Shown here in pieces: positions 51,807-62,541 of a stretch of 64,000 bases of DNA. Source of the DNA: Stakelama sediminis (GTDB lineage: Bacteria > Pseudomonadota > Alphaproteobacteria > Sphingomonadales > Sphingomonadaceae); NCBI RefSeq assembly GCF_014199335.1, contig NZ_JACIJI010000003.1:62001-126000 (forward strand), written 5' to 3'. Every line of letters begins with the position of its first letter. Position 1 is the stretch's first letter. The notes under the pieces are model-generated. The model saw only the letters and a list, made by a program, of their open reading frames with translations. It was not told the origin of the DNA and made no database searches. The translations under genes were made by a program, and so were the position numbers.

Positions 51807-54557
51807 TCAATGCGCCGCGCCCCAGCTTTCGCCGACACCGATTTCAACGCCCAGCGGGACGCTGAGCGGGTTTGCCGGTTCGGCCGCGTGCGCCATGACG
51901 CGTTCGATCACCGGTCTTGCCTGTTCCACATCCCCCTCCGGCACTTCGAATACCAGTTCGTCATGTACCTGCATCAACATGCGCACGTTCGGCAACCCGG
52001 CTTCGGCCAGCGCCGGTCCCATACGGACCATCGCGCGCTTGATGATATCGGCACAAGTGCCCTGAATCGGTGCATTGATGGCCGCGCGTTCGCTGCCCTG
52101 TCGCTCCGCCTGATTCTTTGACTTCAATCGCGGGAAATGCGTTTTTCGTCCGAACAGAGTCTCGGTATAGCCGCGTTCCTTGGCACTGGTCAGCGTTTCG
52201 GCGATATAGCGGTTGATGCCGGGAAAGCGCTCGAAATAACGATCGATCATCGCCTGTGCCTCGTCCGGCGTGACGTCAAGCCGCCCGGCAAGTCCCCAGC
52301 GCGAAATGCCGTAGAGAATCGCGAAGTTGATCGTCTTGGCCCGCGCCCGCGTGTCGCGATTGACCTCTCCGAACAATTCGGTCGCGGTCATCGCATGAAT
52401 ATCGTCGCCCCGCTCGAACGCCTCGCGCAGCGCGGGGACATCGGCGATATGCGCGGCCAGCCGCAGCTCGATCTGCGAATAGTCGGCGGCCAGGATGACA
52501 TTGCCCGGTTCGGCGACGAAAGCATCGCGAATCTGCCGCCCGACCTCGGTACGGATCGGGATGTTCTGCAGATTGGGGTCGGTCGAAGACAGTCGCCCCG
52601 TCTGCGCGCCGGTCAGCGAATAGCTGGTATGCACGCGCCCCGTTTGCGGGTTGATCTGCTGTTGCAGGGCGTCGGTATAGGTCGATTTCAGCTTCGACAA
52701 TTGCCGCCAGTCGAGCACCTTGCGGGCGATTTCGTGCCCTTCCCCCGCCAGCCGCTCCATTTCGTTGACGTCGGTGGAATAGACGCCGGACTTGCCCTTG
52801 CGCCCGCCCTTCAGCCCCATCTGGTCGAACAGCACTTCGCCAAGCTGTTTGGGGCTGCCGATGGTGAACGCGCTGCCGGCAAGACCGTGGATTTCGGTTT
52901 CCAGCTCCCGGATCTGCCCCGAAAACTCTTCCGACAATCTGGCAAGGCGCGCGGAATCAACTTTCACGCCCGCCAGTTCCATCGCGGCGATCACCGGCAC
53001 CAGCGGCCTGTCGACCATCTCATACACGCGCGTCGCCCCCTCATAGGGCAGCCGCGGCTTGAACCGCCGCCACAGGCGCAGCGTCACGTCGGCATCCTCG
53101 GCGGCGTAGCGGGTCGCCGCCTTCAGGTCGACTTCCTGAAAACCGATCGCCTTCTTGCCCGTGCCGACCACGTCCTTGAAAGCAATGCAACTGTGCGACA
53201 GATGCTCCTTCGCCAGTTCATCCATGCCATGCCCGTGCAGCCCGGCATCAAGGTCGAAACTCATCACGATCGTGTCGTCGAACGGCGCGAGCGTGATGCC
53301 GCAGCGTTCGAGGATGGTGATGTCATATTTCAGATTATGCCCGATCTTGAGCACCGCCGGGTCTTCGAACAACGGCCTGAGCGCGGCCAGCACCGTATCG
53401 CGCGGCAATTGCTCGGGCTTTTCGCTCAGCAGATCGGTGCCGCCATGCCCGATGGGAATGTAGCAGGCGCGATTGGGTGCGAGCGCCAGCGACACCCCGA
53501 CCAGTTCGGCGCTGCTCGATTCCAGTCCCGTCGTCTCGGTATCGACGGCCACAAAGCCCTGCGCGGTCGCGGCTGCGACCCAGCCTTCCAATGCCTTTGC
53601 ATCGACCACGGTTTCATAGGCGTCATGATCGCACGGCGGGTCTTCCTGCTCCACCGGCGCTTCGGCGGGCGCGGTCTGGGCCGCAGGTTCAGCTCCCGAG
53701 GAAAGTTTGGCGAGCAGCGAACGAAAGCCGTGATGCTCCAGAAATGCCCGCAGCGGCGCTTCGGGAATGCCCTTGAGTATCAGATCGTCGAGCGGTTCGG
53801 GCAGCGGCACGTCACGCGCCAGTTCGACCAGTCTGCGCGACAGCCGCGCCATTTCCGCCTGCTCGATCAGGTTTTCGCGCATCTTGGACTTTTTCATGTC
53901 CGGCGCGGCGGCGAGTACGGATTCGACATCGCCATATTCGTTGATCAGATCGGCGGCACGCTTCGGTCCGATCCCGGTGACGCCCGGTACATTGTCGACA
54001 CTGTCGCCCATCAGCGCCAGCACCTCGCCCAGCTTGTCCGGGGTAACGCCGAACTTCTCCTGAACATGTTCGGCGTCCATGCGACGATTGTTCATCGTGT
54101 CGAGCATGTCGAGGCCCGGTACGATCAACTGCATCAGATCCTTGTCGGAACTGACGATCGTCACTTCCCAGCCCTGCGCCAGCGCCGCCTTGGCATAGCT
54201 GGCGATCAGGTCGTCGGCCTCCCACCCTGCTTCCTCGATACACGGCAGCGAAAAAGCGCGGGTCGCATCGCGGATCATCGGAAATTGCGGGACCAGGTCT
54301 TCCGGCGGCGGCGGGCGGTGCGCCTTGTACTGATCGTACATGTCATTACGAAACGTATGGCTGGACTTGTCGAGGATGACGGCCATGTGTGTCGGCCCGT
54401 CGGCTTTGTTCAGTTCGTCCGCAAGCTTCCACAACATGGTGGTATAGCCATAGACGGCGCCGACCGGCTCGCCATGCTGATTGGTCAGCGGCGGCAGCCG
54501 ATGATAGGCGCGGAAGATATAGCCGGACCCGTCGACCAGGTAGAGATGGTTGGGCAT
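51807..54557 (-). CDS. polA: DNA polymerase I
   Basis: 916 residues with all three domains: 5'-3' exonuclease (DGSGYIFRAYHRLPPLTNQH onwards, with the Asp-rich sites in DKSSHTFRND and EEAGWEADDLIASY), a 3'-5' exonuclease still carrying DTETTGL, so proofreading is probably intact, and the polymerase with ADYSQIELRLAAH and MLMQVHDELVFEV. Gap filling in replication and repair. Stands alone; downstream the flippase starts 10 bases on in the same direction. Confidence 0.97.
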   Translation of the reverse strand: MPNHLYLVDGSGYIFRAYHRLPPLTNQHGEPVGAVYGYTTMLWKLADELNKADGPTHMAVILDKSSHTFRNDMYDQYKAHRPPPPEDLVPQFPMIRDATRAFSLPCIEEAGWEADDLIASYAKAALAQGWEVTIVSSDKDLMQLIVPGLDMLDTMNNRRMDAEHVQEKFGVTPDKLGEVLALMGDSVDNVPGVTGIGPKRAADLINEYGDVESVLAAAPDMKKSKMRENLIEQAEMARLSRRLVELARDVPLPEPLDDLILKGIPEAPLRAFLEHHGFRSLLAKLSSGAEPAAQTAPAEAPVEQEDPPCDHDAYETVVDAKALEGWVAAATAQGFVAVDTETTGLESSSAELVGVSLALAPNRACYIPIGHGGTDLLSEKPEQLPRDTVLAALRPLFEDPAVLKIGHNLKYDITILERCGITLAPFDDTIVMSFDLDAGLHGHGMDELAKEHLSHSCIAFKDVVGTGKKAIGFQEVDLKAATRYAAEDADVTLRLWRRFKPRLPYEGATRVYEMVDRPLVPVIAAMELAGVKVDSARLARLSEEFSGQIRELETEIHGLAGSAFTIGSPKQLGEVLFDQMGLKGGRKGKSGVYSTDVNEMERLAGEGHEIARKVLDWRQLSKLKSTYTDALQQQINPQTGRVHTSYSLTGAQTGRLSSTDPNLQNIPIRTEVGRQIRDAFVAEPGNVILAADYSQIELRLAAHIADVPALREAFERGDDIHAMTATELFGEVNRDTRARAKTINFAILYGISRWGLAGRLDVTPDEAQAMIDRYFERFPGINRYIAETLTSAKERGYTETLFGRKTHFPRLKSKNQAERQGSERAAINAPIQGTCADIIKRAMVRMGPALAEAGLPNVRMLMQVHDELVFEVPEGDVEQARPVIERVMAHAAEPANPLSVPLGVEIGVGESWGAAH

Positions 54558-54636
54558 GAACGCCGCTTAGCAGCGCGGACGCCCAGTGGCGAGATGCGAA
54601 TCCGCCACACTCGCGCTGTCTATCGAACGAGCGACC

Positions 54637-55824
54637 TTAATCGCTGCCGCGATTCGTCCCGGTGCCGTTGGTCGCACTCGCCATGCGGATGCCATCGTCA
54701 CGATTGGCCGCAACCACCGCATTCACCACGCCGTGCATCAGCGTCCAACGCTGGGGAATGGTGCGCGCGGTCTCCCCGATCATCACCGCCACCGCATAGC
54801 TTTCGCCATTGGGCGCGGTCAGGATCGCGACATCGTTATAGCCGGCGGTCTTGCCGTTCAGATCCTGCCCGGTGCCGGTCTTGTGCCCGAACACCCAGTC
54901 GCCCGGCACCGCACCATGCAACCGGTTCTTGCCCGTGCGCGAATCCTGTAGCGTGGAGACCAGCCAGCTTGTCGAGGCAGCGGACAGCAACTGCCCTTTC
55001 TTCAGCCGCATCAGCGCGTTGGTGACAGCCGCCGCGCCCGCGCCATCGGGCGGATTGGCGATATAGGTCTGGAACGCATCGCGGCGCACCGACATCGGCA
55101 AGGCGGCACGCGCCTGATAGAAATTACGCCCCTGCGAATAGGATTGCTGCCAGGTCAGCCCGGCCGTCTTGCTCTGCAACAGGCGCTCGCCGGGTCCGAA
55201 ACGGATATTGTCGAGATGCCGCTTCGCCAGAAAGGCCCGCACTGCCGACGGTCCGCCCGCCAGCCACAGCAGCTTGTCATTGGCGGTATTGTCGCTGGTG
55301 GTCAGCGCCCGGTGCATCAACCGACCGACCGTGGTCGAATAGCCGTCCTTGCCGATCAGCGCCGCCACCGGCTGGTGGAACAGCGTCATGTCCGCCTTGG
55401 TCAGCGTAATCGGGTCGTTCAGGCTGATCTTGCCCTGATCGCGCAGGTCGAGGACCGTCATCGCCACCCACAGCTTGCTGACGCTCTGCTGCGGCATCGG
55501 CCGGTCGCCATTGGATTCGACCGCCCAGCCCTCGTCGATATTACGCACCGAAATTCCAACGATACCGTCGAAATTACGCCCCAGCGTCTTCACGCTTTCA
55601 ACCAGCGCGGCAGGTGCCGCCGCCGGTTTAGCCGCAGGCGGCGGTACCGGAACCGCGACGCTGTAGGGCGGTGTCGCCACAAAAGGCTTGTGCTCATGCG
55701 CGGACGCCTGCGCCACCACGGGAGCATGCGCCTGATGCACACCGCATCCGATAAGACCCAGAGGTGCAACCGCCGCGAGGAGTATCGCACGACCGGCATT
55801 GCCCGAATTCAAGAAGCTTGTCAC
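54637..55824 (-). CDS. Class A beta-lactamase-like serine hydrolase lipoprotein
   Basis: 395 residues, GTG start. Lipobox LIGC at Cys27, then a Pro/Ala/His linker to about 75. Hydrolase motifs: S114-V-S-K117 (SxxK), S177-D-N179 (SDN) and K315-T-G317 (KTG). Glu213 lies 34 residues after the SDN Asn, the distance at which the deacylating Glu166 stands in class A enzymes, but in ERLLQ instead of EPELN, so the Asn170 place is Gln. About 34 extra residues sit between this Glu and KTG. May be a beta-lactamase or a penicillin-recognising peptidase. Confidence 0.85.
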   Translation of the reverse strand: MTSFLNSGNAGRAILLAAVAPLGLIGCGVHQAHAPVVAQASAHEHKPFVATPPYSVAVPVPPPAAKPAAAPAALVESVKTLGRNFDGIVGISVRNIDEGWAVESNGDRPMPQQSVSKLWVAMTVLDLRDQGKISLNDPITLTKADMTLFHQPVAALIGKDGYSTTVGRLMHRALTTSDNTANDKLLWLAGGPSAVRAFLAKRHLDNIRFGPGERLLQSKTAGLTWQQSYSQGRNFYQARAALPMSVRRDAFQTYIANPPDGAGAAAVTNALMRLKKGQLLSAASTSWLVSTLQDSRTGKNRLHGAVPGDWVFGHKTGTGQDLNGKTAGYNDVAILTAPNGESYAVAVMIGETARTIPQRWTLMHGVVNAVVAANRDDGIRMASATNGTGTNRGSD

Positions 55825-55937
55825 AATCAGTTTATCCCCAACTACAAAGCAAAATGCCTTAAATGAGGGGGTTACGGCAACAACTAGCGTCCGTTACTGC
55901 GACGAATACCACAGTTTGAGCGATAAAGCGCGGAACC

Positions 55938-57176
55938 ATGCAGCATTCGGTACAGGGTTTTGACTTCACAACACTCGGCGCGCTGCTGTTCGTGGCGTCG
56001 CTGGTGGCGATTGCGACGCACCGGTTGAAGCTACCATACAGTGTCGGGCTGGTGACGGCGGGCATCGCACTGGCGCTGTTGCCGCTGGGAATTGCCCTGC
56101 CGCTGACGCCCGAACTGATCTTCTTCGTCTTCCTGCCGCCACTGGTGTTCGAAGCGGCGATCCAGATTCCGTGGAAGCCCTTGCGCAGCGAAATGCCGCT
56201 GCTGCTGGCGCTGGTGACGGTCGGCGTGGTGCTGGCGGCGCTGGTCGTCGCGGCCGGAATGCACTGGATCGTCGGCTGGAGCTGGCTGGGCGCCGGGTTT
56301 TTCGGCGTGCTGATCGCCGCCACCGATCCGGTTTCGGTCATTGCCGCGTTCAAGGCGATGCGCGTACAGACGCGGCTGCACCTGCTGGTCGAGGCGGAAA
56401 GCCTGCTCAACGACGGCGTGGCGGCGGTGGGGTTCGCAATCCTCGCCATGATCGCCGCCGGCGGCGCGGCCGGCCCCGGCAATATCGCGATACACCTCGT
56501 CACCAATGTCGTCGGCGCGATTGCGGCGGGCGCAGCGGTGGCGGTGCCGCTGATCGTCATCGCCGGGCGCACCACCGATCGGCTGGTCGAGGTGACGCTG
56601 ACCATGCTGATCGCCTATGGCTCGTTCCTGCTGGCCGAACATTTCCACTGTTCAGGGGTGCTGGCGACCCTGACGGCGGGGCTGATCGTCGGCAATTACG
56701 GCTTTCTCGGCTCGATTTCCGACAGCGGGCGGCAGGGCGTCCTCAACCACTGGGAATATGTCGCGTTCCTCATCAACTCGCTGATCTTCATCCTGATCGG
56801 CGGGCGCGAGGTATCGATGCCGATTGCCGCGGTGATCGAGGTCGCGGCAATCGCCACCATCCTGTCGCTCGCCGGGCGCGCGGTAGCGGTCTATCCGGTG
56901 ATGATGCTGTTCCGGCACACCAAACTGGCGGTGCCGTGGAAATACAAGCATGTGCTGTTCTGGGGCGGGTTGCGCGGCGCGCTGGCGCTGGCGCTCGCTC
57001 TGGCGCTGCCCGCGAATGTGTTCGAGCGCGATACGATCATTACCGTCGCCTTCGCGGTCGTCGCCTTCTCGATCTTCGTGCAGGGACTGACCATGCCCTG
57101 GCTGATCGACCGGCTGAAGCTGCGACGCGATCAGGAGGCTGAGCCGCTCCACGCCGCCGTTCCGCCCGAACAGTGA
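55938..57176 (+). CDS. Na+(K+)/H+ antiporter, CPA1 type
   Basis: 412 residues, 11-12 helices, inner membrane. The ion site AATDPVSVIAAFKAMRV and AESLLNDGVAAVGFA (the ND pair) are the CPA1 hallmarks, followed by the Gly-rich WGGLRGALALALALALP late in the chain. No long cytoplasmic C-terminal tail, so the bacterial NhaP-like short form. Divergent from the beta-lactamase-like gene; 113 bases between. A pH or sodium homeostasis role is general for the family. Confidence 0.92.
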   Translation: MQHSVQGFDFTTLGALLFVASLVAIATHRLKLPYSVGLVTAGIALALLPLGIALPLTPELIFFVFLPPLVFEAAIQIPWKPLRSEMPLLLALVTVGVVLAALVVAAGMHWIVGWSWLGAGFFGVLIAATDPVSVIAAFKAMRVQTRLHLLVEAESLLNDGVAAVGFAILAMIAAGGAAGPGNIAIHLVTNVVGAIAAGAAVAVPLIVIAGRTTDRLVEVTLTMLIAYGSFLLAEHFHCSGVLATLTAGLIVGNYGFLGSISDSGRQGVLNHWEYVAFLINSLIFILIGGREVSMPIAAVIEVAAIATILSLAGRAVAVYPVMMLFRHTKLAVPWKYKHVLFWGGLRGALALALALALPANVFERDTIITVAFAVVAFSIFVQGLTMPWLIDRLKLRRDQEAEPLHAAVPPEQ

Positions 57177-57207
57177 CCATGCCGGGCGGAGAAAAGGCGG
57201 CAGCGGG

Positions 57208-58629
57208 TTATTCGCCGTCGGTTTTGGTGTCCGGTTTGTCGGCTCCCCAGGGGTCTTTCTCGGCCGCTGCCTTCCCGTCCGCCTGAAAGTTCATCAGCAC
57301 GTCGGAATCGGCATGGAATCTCGGCCAGTTCGCAAGTCCCGAACCGTTGGGATCGCCTGCCTTCACGAACCGGACGATATAGGCGCTGATCGTCTTGCCC
57401 ATCGCGTTGTCGCGCGCCGTGGTGTCGGCGCCATATTTGATGGCCTGGGTATCGAAGAAGAAGGGGATGTCGCTGGCATGCGTTGCCCCTTCGTGGTGCA
57501 GCGACTGGGCCACATAGGAAAAGCGGTATTCCCACACCGGCACACCCTGTGCGGCGATCCTGACCGACGCCCCGCGCGCGCCGACAACCATATAGCCCGT
57601 CCTGCCGCCGATATCGTCGCTGGTCGCACCGATGATCATCGGCACATGGGTGAAGGCACCGGACCTATAGGCCTTGCCCTGATCGACGATTACCGTACCG
57701 TCGACCACCGGCCCGACATAGGTTTTCGGTTCCGGACCCGAGCCGGGCATGGTTGCCAGGTTCAGATCGTCGATAACCTGCTCTCCCGACAGTGCACGCA
57801 GTTTTGCGAGCGCATCCGGCGCATCCGGATCAATGCCCATCGCCCGCGCGAAATTGGCGCCCGCCTGCTCCGCCGCAGCGACCGTCTGCCCCGGCTGGGC
57901 AAGGCCGGTCCCGCCGGACATCACCACCGCCTTCTGGAACAGGCCCTTTGCCTGTGGCGAGGTGACGAGATTGTGGACCGACATGCCGCCCGCGCTTTCG
58001 CCCATGATGGTGACGTTGGACGCATCGCCGCCGAAAGCGCCGATATTACGCTTCACCCATTGCAGCGCCGCGACCTGATCCATCGTACCGTAATTGATGA
58101 TTTTTCCACCCTTCGCATCCAGTTGCGGCAGGGCGAAGGTTCCGAAACGACCGAGGCGATAGTTGAAGCTGACGAACATGACCCCCTTCCGGGCCATGTT
58201 AGCCCCCGAATAAGTGGGCGGTGACGCGCCGCCATTCACATATCCACCGCCATAGATCCACACCAGTACCGGCAGCTTCCCCTTTGCCCCGGCCGGTTTC
58301 CAGACATTGGCGTAGAGGCAATCCTCGCTTGGCGTAGTGCCCAGCGGGGCGGCATCGCTGGCAAAGGGTTTCTGCATACAGTCATGGCTGTACCGGGTGG
58401 CGTCGCGCACGCCCTTCCAGTTTGCGGCAGGCTCCGGCGGCGCCCAGCGCAGATTGCCCACCGGCGGCGCGGCGAATGGAATTCCCTTCCAGCTTGCCAC
58501 ACCGTTCTCCACCGAACCGCGAAGTTGGCCGTTTGCATCCTGCACCACCGGTCCAGACTGTTGCGCATAGGCGGTGATCGGCGCGGCGATGGTCAGCATG
58601 GCTACAAGCGAAAATGCATATCGTTTCAT
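57208..58629 (-). CDS. Secreted type-B carboxylesterase
   Basis: 473 residues from ATG 58629, which has GAGGG five bases before it (an ATG 12 bases upstream is also possible). Signal peptide ending in AQQSGPVV. The nucleophile is in the family motif IMGESAGGMSVHNL; FAAPPVGNLRWAPPEPAANW is the type-B opening with its Cys pair nearby (SHDCMQKPF, SEDCLYANVW), and the acid-base His is in GATHASDIPFFFD. Hydrolyses carboxyl esters in the periplasm or outside; natural substrate unknown. Confidence 0.92.
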   Translation of the reverse strand: MKRYAFSLVAMLTIAAPITAYAQQSGPVVQDANGQLRGSVENGVASWKGIPFAAPPVGNLRWAPPEPAANWKGVRDATRYSHDCMQKPFASDAAPLGTTPSEDCLYANVWKPAGAKGKLPVLVWIYGGGYVNGGASPPTYSGANMARKGVMFVSFNYRLGRFGTFALPQLDAKGGKIINYGTMDQVAALQWVKRNIGAFGGDASNVTIMGESAGGMSVHNLVTSPQAKGLFQKAVVMSGGTGLAQPGQTVAAAEQAGANFARAMGIDPDAPDALAKLRALSGEQVIDDLNLATMPGSGPEPKTYVGPVVDGTVIVDQGKAYRSGAFTHVPMIIGATSDDIGGRTGYMVVGARGASVRIAAQGVPVWEYRFSYVAQSLHHEGATHASDIPFFFDTQAIKYGADTTARDNAMGKTISAYIVRFVKAGDPNGSGLANWPRFHADSDVLMNFQADGKAAAEKDPWGADKPDTKTDGE

Positions 58630-58719
58630 CGCGACCCTCATCCTATTTCTGCAGCCTGCGGTCTTTGGTCGCGAACTCTAACCGCAAGAACAGCCAAAGG
58701 CTATCCTTACCCCCTCGGG

Positions 58720-59313
58720 TCAGTCCCGGCTGAGCAGGAATACCGCATGTTCCGCAAAGAAATTCGCTGCCGCCGGGCCGGTGCGCCGGTCGCCGCGCAG
58801 ATAGCGTGCCTTTTCGATTTCGATCCCGCGCTCGGCCACCATCGCGCGGAAATCGTCAATGGTGACATGGTGGATATTGGGGGTATCGTACCAGCGTTCG
58901 GGCAACAGTCGCGTCACCGGCATCCGCCCGCCCCACAAGAGCGACAGCCGCACCCGCCAGTGCGCGAAATTGGGGAAGGACACGAATGCCCTGCGCCCGA
59001 TCCGCAACAGATCGTCGAGCACCAGATCGGGCCGCCGCGTCGTCTGCAGGGTCTGGCTGAGGATCGCGTAATCGAAACTCTGGTCGGGATAGTCGGCCAG
59101 ATCGGTATCGGCATTGCCCTGTACCACCGACAGGCCGCGCGCCACCGCCGCCGACACATTTGCCGGATCGAGCTCCAGCCCGCGCGCATCGACCCCGCGC
59201 GTATCGCGCAGCGCCGCCATCAGCGACCCGTCACCGCAGCCGATATCGAGCACACGCGTGCCGGGATCGACATTGCGCGCGATGACCGCGAGATCGGGGC
59301 GCAGATCGCTCAT
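58720..59313 (-). CDS. metW: Methionine biosynthesis protein MetW
   Basis: 197 residues, SAM-methyltransferase fold: [20 protein letters not shown], then [20 protein letters not shown] and the MetW-specific [20 protein letters not shown]. MetW always pairs with MetX and is proposed to aid homoserine acetylation. Its start overlaps the metX stop by four bases. Product activity as a methyltransferase is unproven in this family. Confidence 0.93.
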   Translation of the reverse strand: MSDLRPDLAVIARNVDPGTRVLDIGCGDGSLMAALRDTRGVDARGLELDPANVSAAVARGLSVVQGNADTDLADYPDQSFDYAILSQTLQTTRRPDLVLDDLLRIGRRAFVSFPNFAHWRVRLSLLWGGRMPVTRLLPERWYDTPNIHHVTIDDFRAMVAERGIEIEKARYLRGDRRTGPAAANFFAEHAVFLLSRD

Positions 59314-60428
59314 CCTTCGACCTTCAGAAAACCATCGACCACCGCGTTCAATTCGGGCGATTCGAGCAGGAAAGCATCATGACCGAACGGGCTCGACAGT
59401 TCGACGAAGCTGACATGCTTGGCCGCCGCGTTCAGCGCGCGCACCACCGCACGCGATTCGCGCGTCGGGTACAGCCAGTCGGTATCGAAGCTGACGACGC
59501 AGAAGCGCGCATCGGTCGCGCGAAAGGCGTTGGCGAGCATCCCCCCATGTTCCTCCGCCAGATCGAAATAGTCCATCGCACGGGTGATGTAGAGATAGGC
59601 ATTGGCGTCGAAACGACCGGTGAAGCTCAACCCCTGATGCCGCAAATAGCTTTCGACCTGAAAATCGGCGTCGAAGCCGAACGTCTTGGCATCGCGCTCC
59701 TGCAAGCGTCGCCCGAACTTCTCGGTCAGGCCCGCTTCCGAAAGATAGGTGATGTGCGCCGCCATGCGCGCCACCGCCAGCCCGGCGGCAGGGGCTTCGC
59801 CGTCGCCATAATAATCGCCGCCGCGCCAGTTGGGATCGGCCATGATCGCCTGCCGCCCGACCTCATGAAACGCGATGTTCTGCGCTGAATGCTTGGCGGT
59901 GGACGCAATCACCACCACCGCACCGATCCGGTCGGGAAAGGTCGCCGCCCAGGAAAGTGCCTGCATACCGCCCATCGACCCGCCGACCACCGCTTTCAGT
60001 CGTTCCACGCCCAGATGGTCGAGCAGCATCGCCTGCGCACGCACCATGTCGCGGATGGTGAGGACAGGAAAGTCCATCGCCCATGCCCTGCCCGTCGCCG
60101 GATTGATACTCGACGGCCCCGAAGACCCCAGACAACTGCCGATGACGTTCGAACAGATGACGAAATAACGCTCCGTATCGATCGGCTTGCCCGGCCCGAC
60201 CATGCGGGTCCACCAGCCCGGCTTGCCGGTCAGCGGATGGTCGGAGGCGACATACTGATCGCCGGTCAGCGCATGACAGATCAGGATCGCATTGCTTTTG
60301 TCGGTATTCAGGCTGCCATAGGTTTCATAGCCGAATTCGACCGGCGTCAGCGCCGCCCCGCTGTCCAGTGCAAGCGGACCCGGCAGCGATACATGTCGGT
60401 GAAGGCCATAACGGGGGTCAGCGGTCAT
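59310..60428 (-). CDS. metX: Homoserine O-acetyltransferase
   Basis: 372 residues, alpha/beta hydrolase fold acting as an acyltransferase in methionine synthesis. Nucleophile Ser151 in [14 protein letters not shown], acid Asp in [10 protein letters not shown] and base His in [10 protein letters not shown]. The opening [20 protein letters not shown] and [21 protein letters not shown] are family standard. Divergent from hisC; the 83-base gap shows no riboswitch I can name. Some members use succinyl-CoA; the acyl donor is not readable here. Confidence 0.94.
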   Translation of the reverse strand: MTADPRYGLHRHVSLPGPLALDSGAALTPVEFGYETYGSLNTDKSNAILICHALTGDQYVASDHPLTGKPGWWTRMVGPGKPIDTERYFVICSNVIGSCLGSSGPSSINPATGRAWAMDFPVLTIRDMVRAQAMLLDHLGVERLKAVVGGSMGGMQALSWAATFPDRIGAVVVIASTAKHSAQNIAFHEVGRQAIMADPNWRGGDYYGDGEAPAAGLAVARMAAHITYLSEAGLTEKFGRRLQERDAKTFGFDADFQVESYLRHQGLSFTGRFDANAYLYITRAMDYFDLAEEHGGMLANAFRATDARFCVVSFDTDWLYPTRESRAVVRALNAAAKHVSFVELSSPFGHDAFLLESPELNAVVDGFLKVEG

Positions 60429-60511
60429 TTTCGCTCGTTAGGCGGGCATGTGGCCCTGCGCAAGCCGCTACACCTTGCCATTTTCACCCGTTTCGGCCAT
60501 CCCGCGCGGCC

Positions 60512-61606
60512 ATGAACGCACCCGAACCCAAATCCTGGGTCATGGACATCGCCCCCTATGTGCCGGGGCGCTCCACGACCGATGACGGCCGCAAGGTCGC
60601 CAAGCTGTCGTCCAACGAAAATCCGCTCGGCACCTCGCCCGCCGCGCGCGCCGCTTTCGATGCGGCACATGGTTCGCTGGAACGCTATCCCGATGCAGGC
60701 GCCGCCGAATTGCGCGAAGCGATTGCGGGAAAATACGATCTCGATCCGCAGCGCATCATCTACGGCACCGGGTCGGACGAAGTGCTGCACCTTGCCGCCG
60801 GTGCCTTTGCCGGACCGGGCGATGAGATTATTTTCGTGCATTACGGTTTCGCGGTCTATGAAATCGCCGCGCGCCGGGTGGGGGCCGTGCCGGTGGTCGC
60901 GCCGGACAAGGACTATGCCACCGATGTCGATGCGATCCTCGGCTGCGTTACCGAAAAGACGAAGCTGGTGTTCATCGCCAATCCCAACAATCCCACCGGC
61001 ACCTTCGCTCCGCGTGAAGAAATCGCCCGCCTGCACGCAGCACTGCCCAAAACCGTGCTGCTGGTACTCGATCAGGCCTATGCCGAATATCTGACCGCGG
61101 AAGAGGACGATCACGGACTGCGGCTTGCCATGACCGAGCCGAACGTGCTGGTCACGCACACCTTCTCCAAAATCTACGGGCTGGCCGCCGAACGGATCGG
61201 CTGGGGCTATGCCAGTGCGGCGATCATCGATGCCATGCACCGCATCCGTGCGCCGTTCAACGTCACCACCGCCGGTCAGCAGGCAGCGATTGCAGCGCTC
61301 AAGGACACTGCATTCACCGATGCCAGCCGCGCGCATAACGACAAATGGCTGGCATGGCTGACCGGACAGGTTGCCGCGCTGGGCAATGCAGGACTGCGCG
61401 CCGTGCCGTCCAGGGCCAATTTCCTGCTGATATTGTTCGAAGGCGACGTGACCGCCGAACAGGCGTACAAGGCACTGATGGACAAGGGCTATATCACCCG
61501 CTGGCTGCCGGGACAGGGACTGGGGCACGGCCTGCGCATTTCCATCGGCACCGAAGAGGAAGTGACAGGACTCGCGCAGGCGCTGCGTGAGATTGTCGGC
61601 GGCTGA
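60512..61606 (+). CDS. hisC: Histidinol-phosphate aminotransferase
   Basis: PLP transaminase of 364 residues. The start [20 protein letters not shown] is chosen by homology. [12 protein letters not shown] binds substrate, the PLP lysine is in [17 protein letters not shown], and NPNNPTGTF is the fold-type I motif. Makes histidinol phosphate in histidine synthesis, but HisC enzymes of this group often also transaminate aromatic acids, in keeping with the coupled tyrA (TGATG). Confidence 0.93.
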   Translation: MNAPEPKSWVMDIAPYVPGRSTTDDGRKVAKLSSNENPLGTSPAARAAFDAAHGSLERYPDAGAAELREAIAGKYDLDPQRIIYGTGSDEVLHLAAGAFAGPGDEIIFVHYGFAVYEIAARRVGAVPVVAPDKDYATDVDAILGCVTEKTKLVFIANPNNPTGTFAPREEIARLHAALPKTVLLVLDQAYAEYLTAEEDDHGLRLAMTEPNVLVTHTFSKIYGLAAERIGWGYASAAIIDAMHRIRAPFNVTTAGQQAAIAALKDTAFTDASRAHNDKWLAWLTGQVAALGNAGLRAVPSRANFLLILFEGDVTAEQAYKALMDKGYITRWLPGQGLGHGLRISIGTEEEVTGLAQALREIVGG

Positions 61607-62514
61607 TGCTGCCCTTTGCCCGCGTCGCGATCATCGGACTGGGCCTGATCGGCTCTTCCATCGCGCGTGCGGTGCGCGCGGAAATGCCGACCGTCGCACT
61701 CAGCGGCTATGACGCCGACCCGGAAACGCGCGAAACCGCGCGCGCCATCGGGCTGTGCGATGATATTGCCGATACTCCCGGCGCGGCGGTACTCGATGCC
61801 GATCTGGTGATCCTGTGCGTGCCGGTGGGCGCAATGGGCGATGCCGCTCGTGCCATTGCCGACGACCTGCCCGCCGATGCGGTCGTTAGCGATGTCGGGT
61901 CGTGCAAGGAAAGCGTCGCGAAGGCGCTGGCCGAGGCCCTGCCCGACGCCACCATTGTTCCCGCCCATCCGGTCGCGGGCACCGAACGCAGCGGGCCGGA
62001 AGCGGGCTTTGCCACCCTGTTCCATCACCGCTGGTGCATCCTGACCCCGTCCGAAGGCACTGACCCGGTCGCCATTGAGCGCGTCAGCACGTTCTGGAAG
62101 CGGCTGGGCGCGACGGTCGAGACGATGGAGGCCGCGCATCACGACCGGGTGCTGGCGATCACCAGCCACCTTCCGCACCTGATCGCCTATACGATTGTCG
62201 GCACCGCCTCCGACCTCGAAGAGGTGACCGCGTCCGAAGTCATCAAATATTCGGCCGGGGGCTTTCGTGACTTCACGCGCATCGCCGCGTCCGACCCGAC
62301 GATGTGGCGCGACGTGTTCCTGTCCAACCGCGAAGCCGTGCTCGACATGCTGCAACGCTTTTCGGAGGATCTGAGCGCGCTCCAACGCGCAATCCGCTGG
62401 GACAAGGGCGACGAGCTTTTCGACCTGTTCACCCGCACCCGTGCGGTGCGGCGTTCGATCGTCGAACAGGGGCAGGACGACGCGGCGGAAAATTTCGGCC
62501 GCGCACGGGATTAG
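61606..62514 (+). CDS. tyrA: Prephenate/arogenate dehydrogenase
   Basis: 302 residues; oxidative decarboxylation towards tyrosine. N-terminal Rossmann motif VAIIGLGLIGSSIARAV, SDVGSCKESV, and VPAHPVAGTERSGPEAGF, the substrate-site His-Pro region. Then the helical domain with AHHDRVLAITSHLPHLIAY and SAGGFRDFTRIAASDPTMWR. No regulatory ACT domain at the end. Coupled to hisC by TGATG. Whether it prefers prephenate or arogenate, and NAD or NADP, is undetermined. Confidence 0.93.
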   Translation: MLPFARVAIIGLGLIGSSIARAVRAEMPTVALSGYDADPETRETARAIGLCDDIADTPGAAVLDADLVILCVPVGAMGDAARAIADDLPADAVVSDVGSCKESVAKALAEALPDATIVPAHPVAGTERSGPEAGFATLFHHRWCILTPSEGTDPVAIERVSTFWKRLGATVETMEAAHHDRVLAITSHLPHLIAYTIVGTASDLEEVTASEVIKYSAGGFRDFTRIAASDPTMWRDVFLSNREAVLDMLQRFSEDLSALQRAIRWDKGDELFDLFTRTRAVRRSIVEQGQDDAAENFGRARD

Positions 62515-62541
62515 AGGTTGGGAGTTACGACCTGACCGGTC

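Noticed and set aside
52137..55025. A 962-codon open frame antisense to polA and the beta-lactamase-like gene
   Set aside because: High-GC codon bias leaves long open antisense frames; the translation is low-complexity Arg/His/Gly and matches no family, while polA on the other strand is complete.
60429..60511. Possible SAM-binding riboswitch before metX
   Set aside because: The leader has GGTGAAAATGG and CTAACGA, faintly like SAM-II, but the pairing and conserved bases cannot be completed in 83 bases shared with the hisC promoter. A covariance search with Rfam SAM models would decide.
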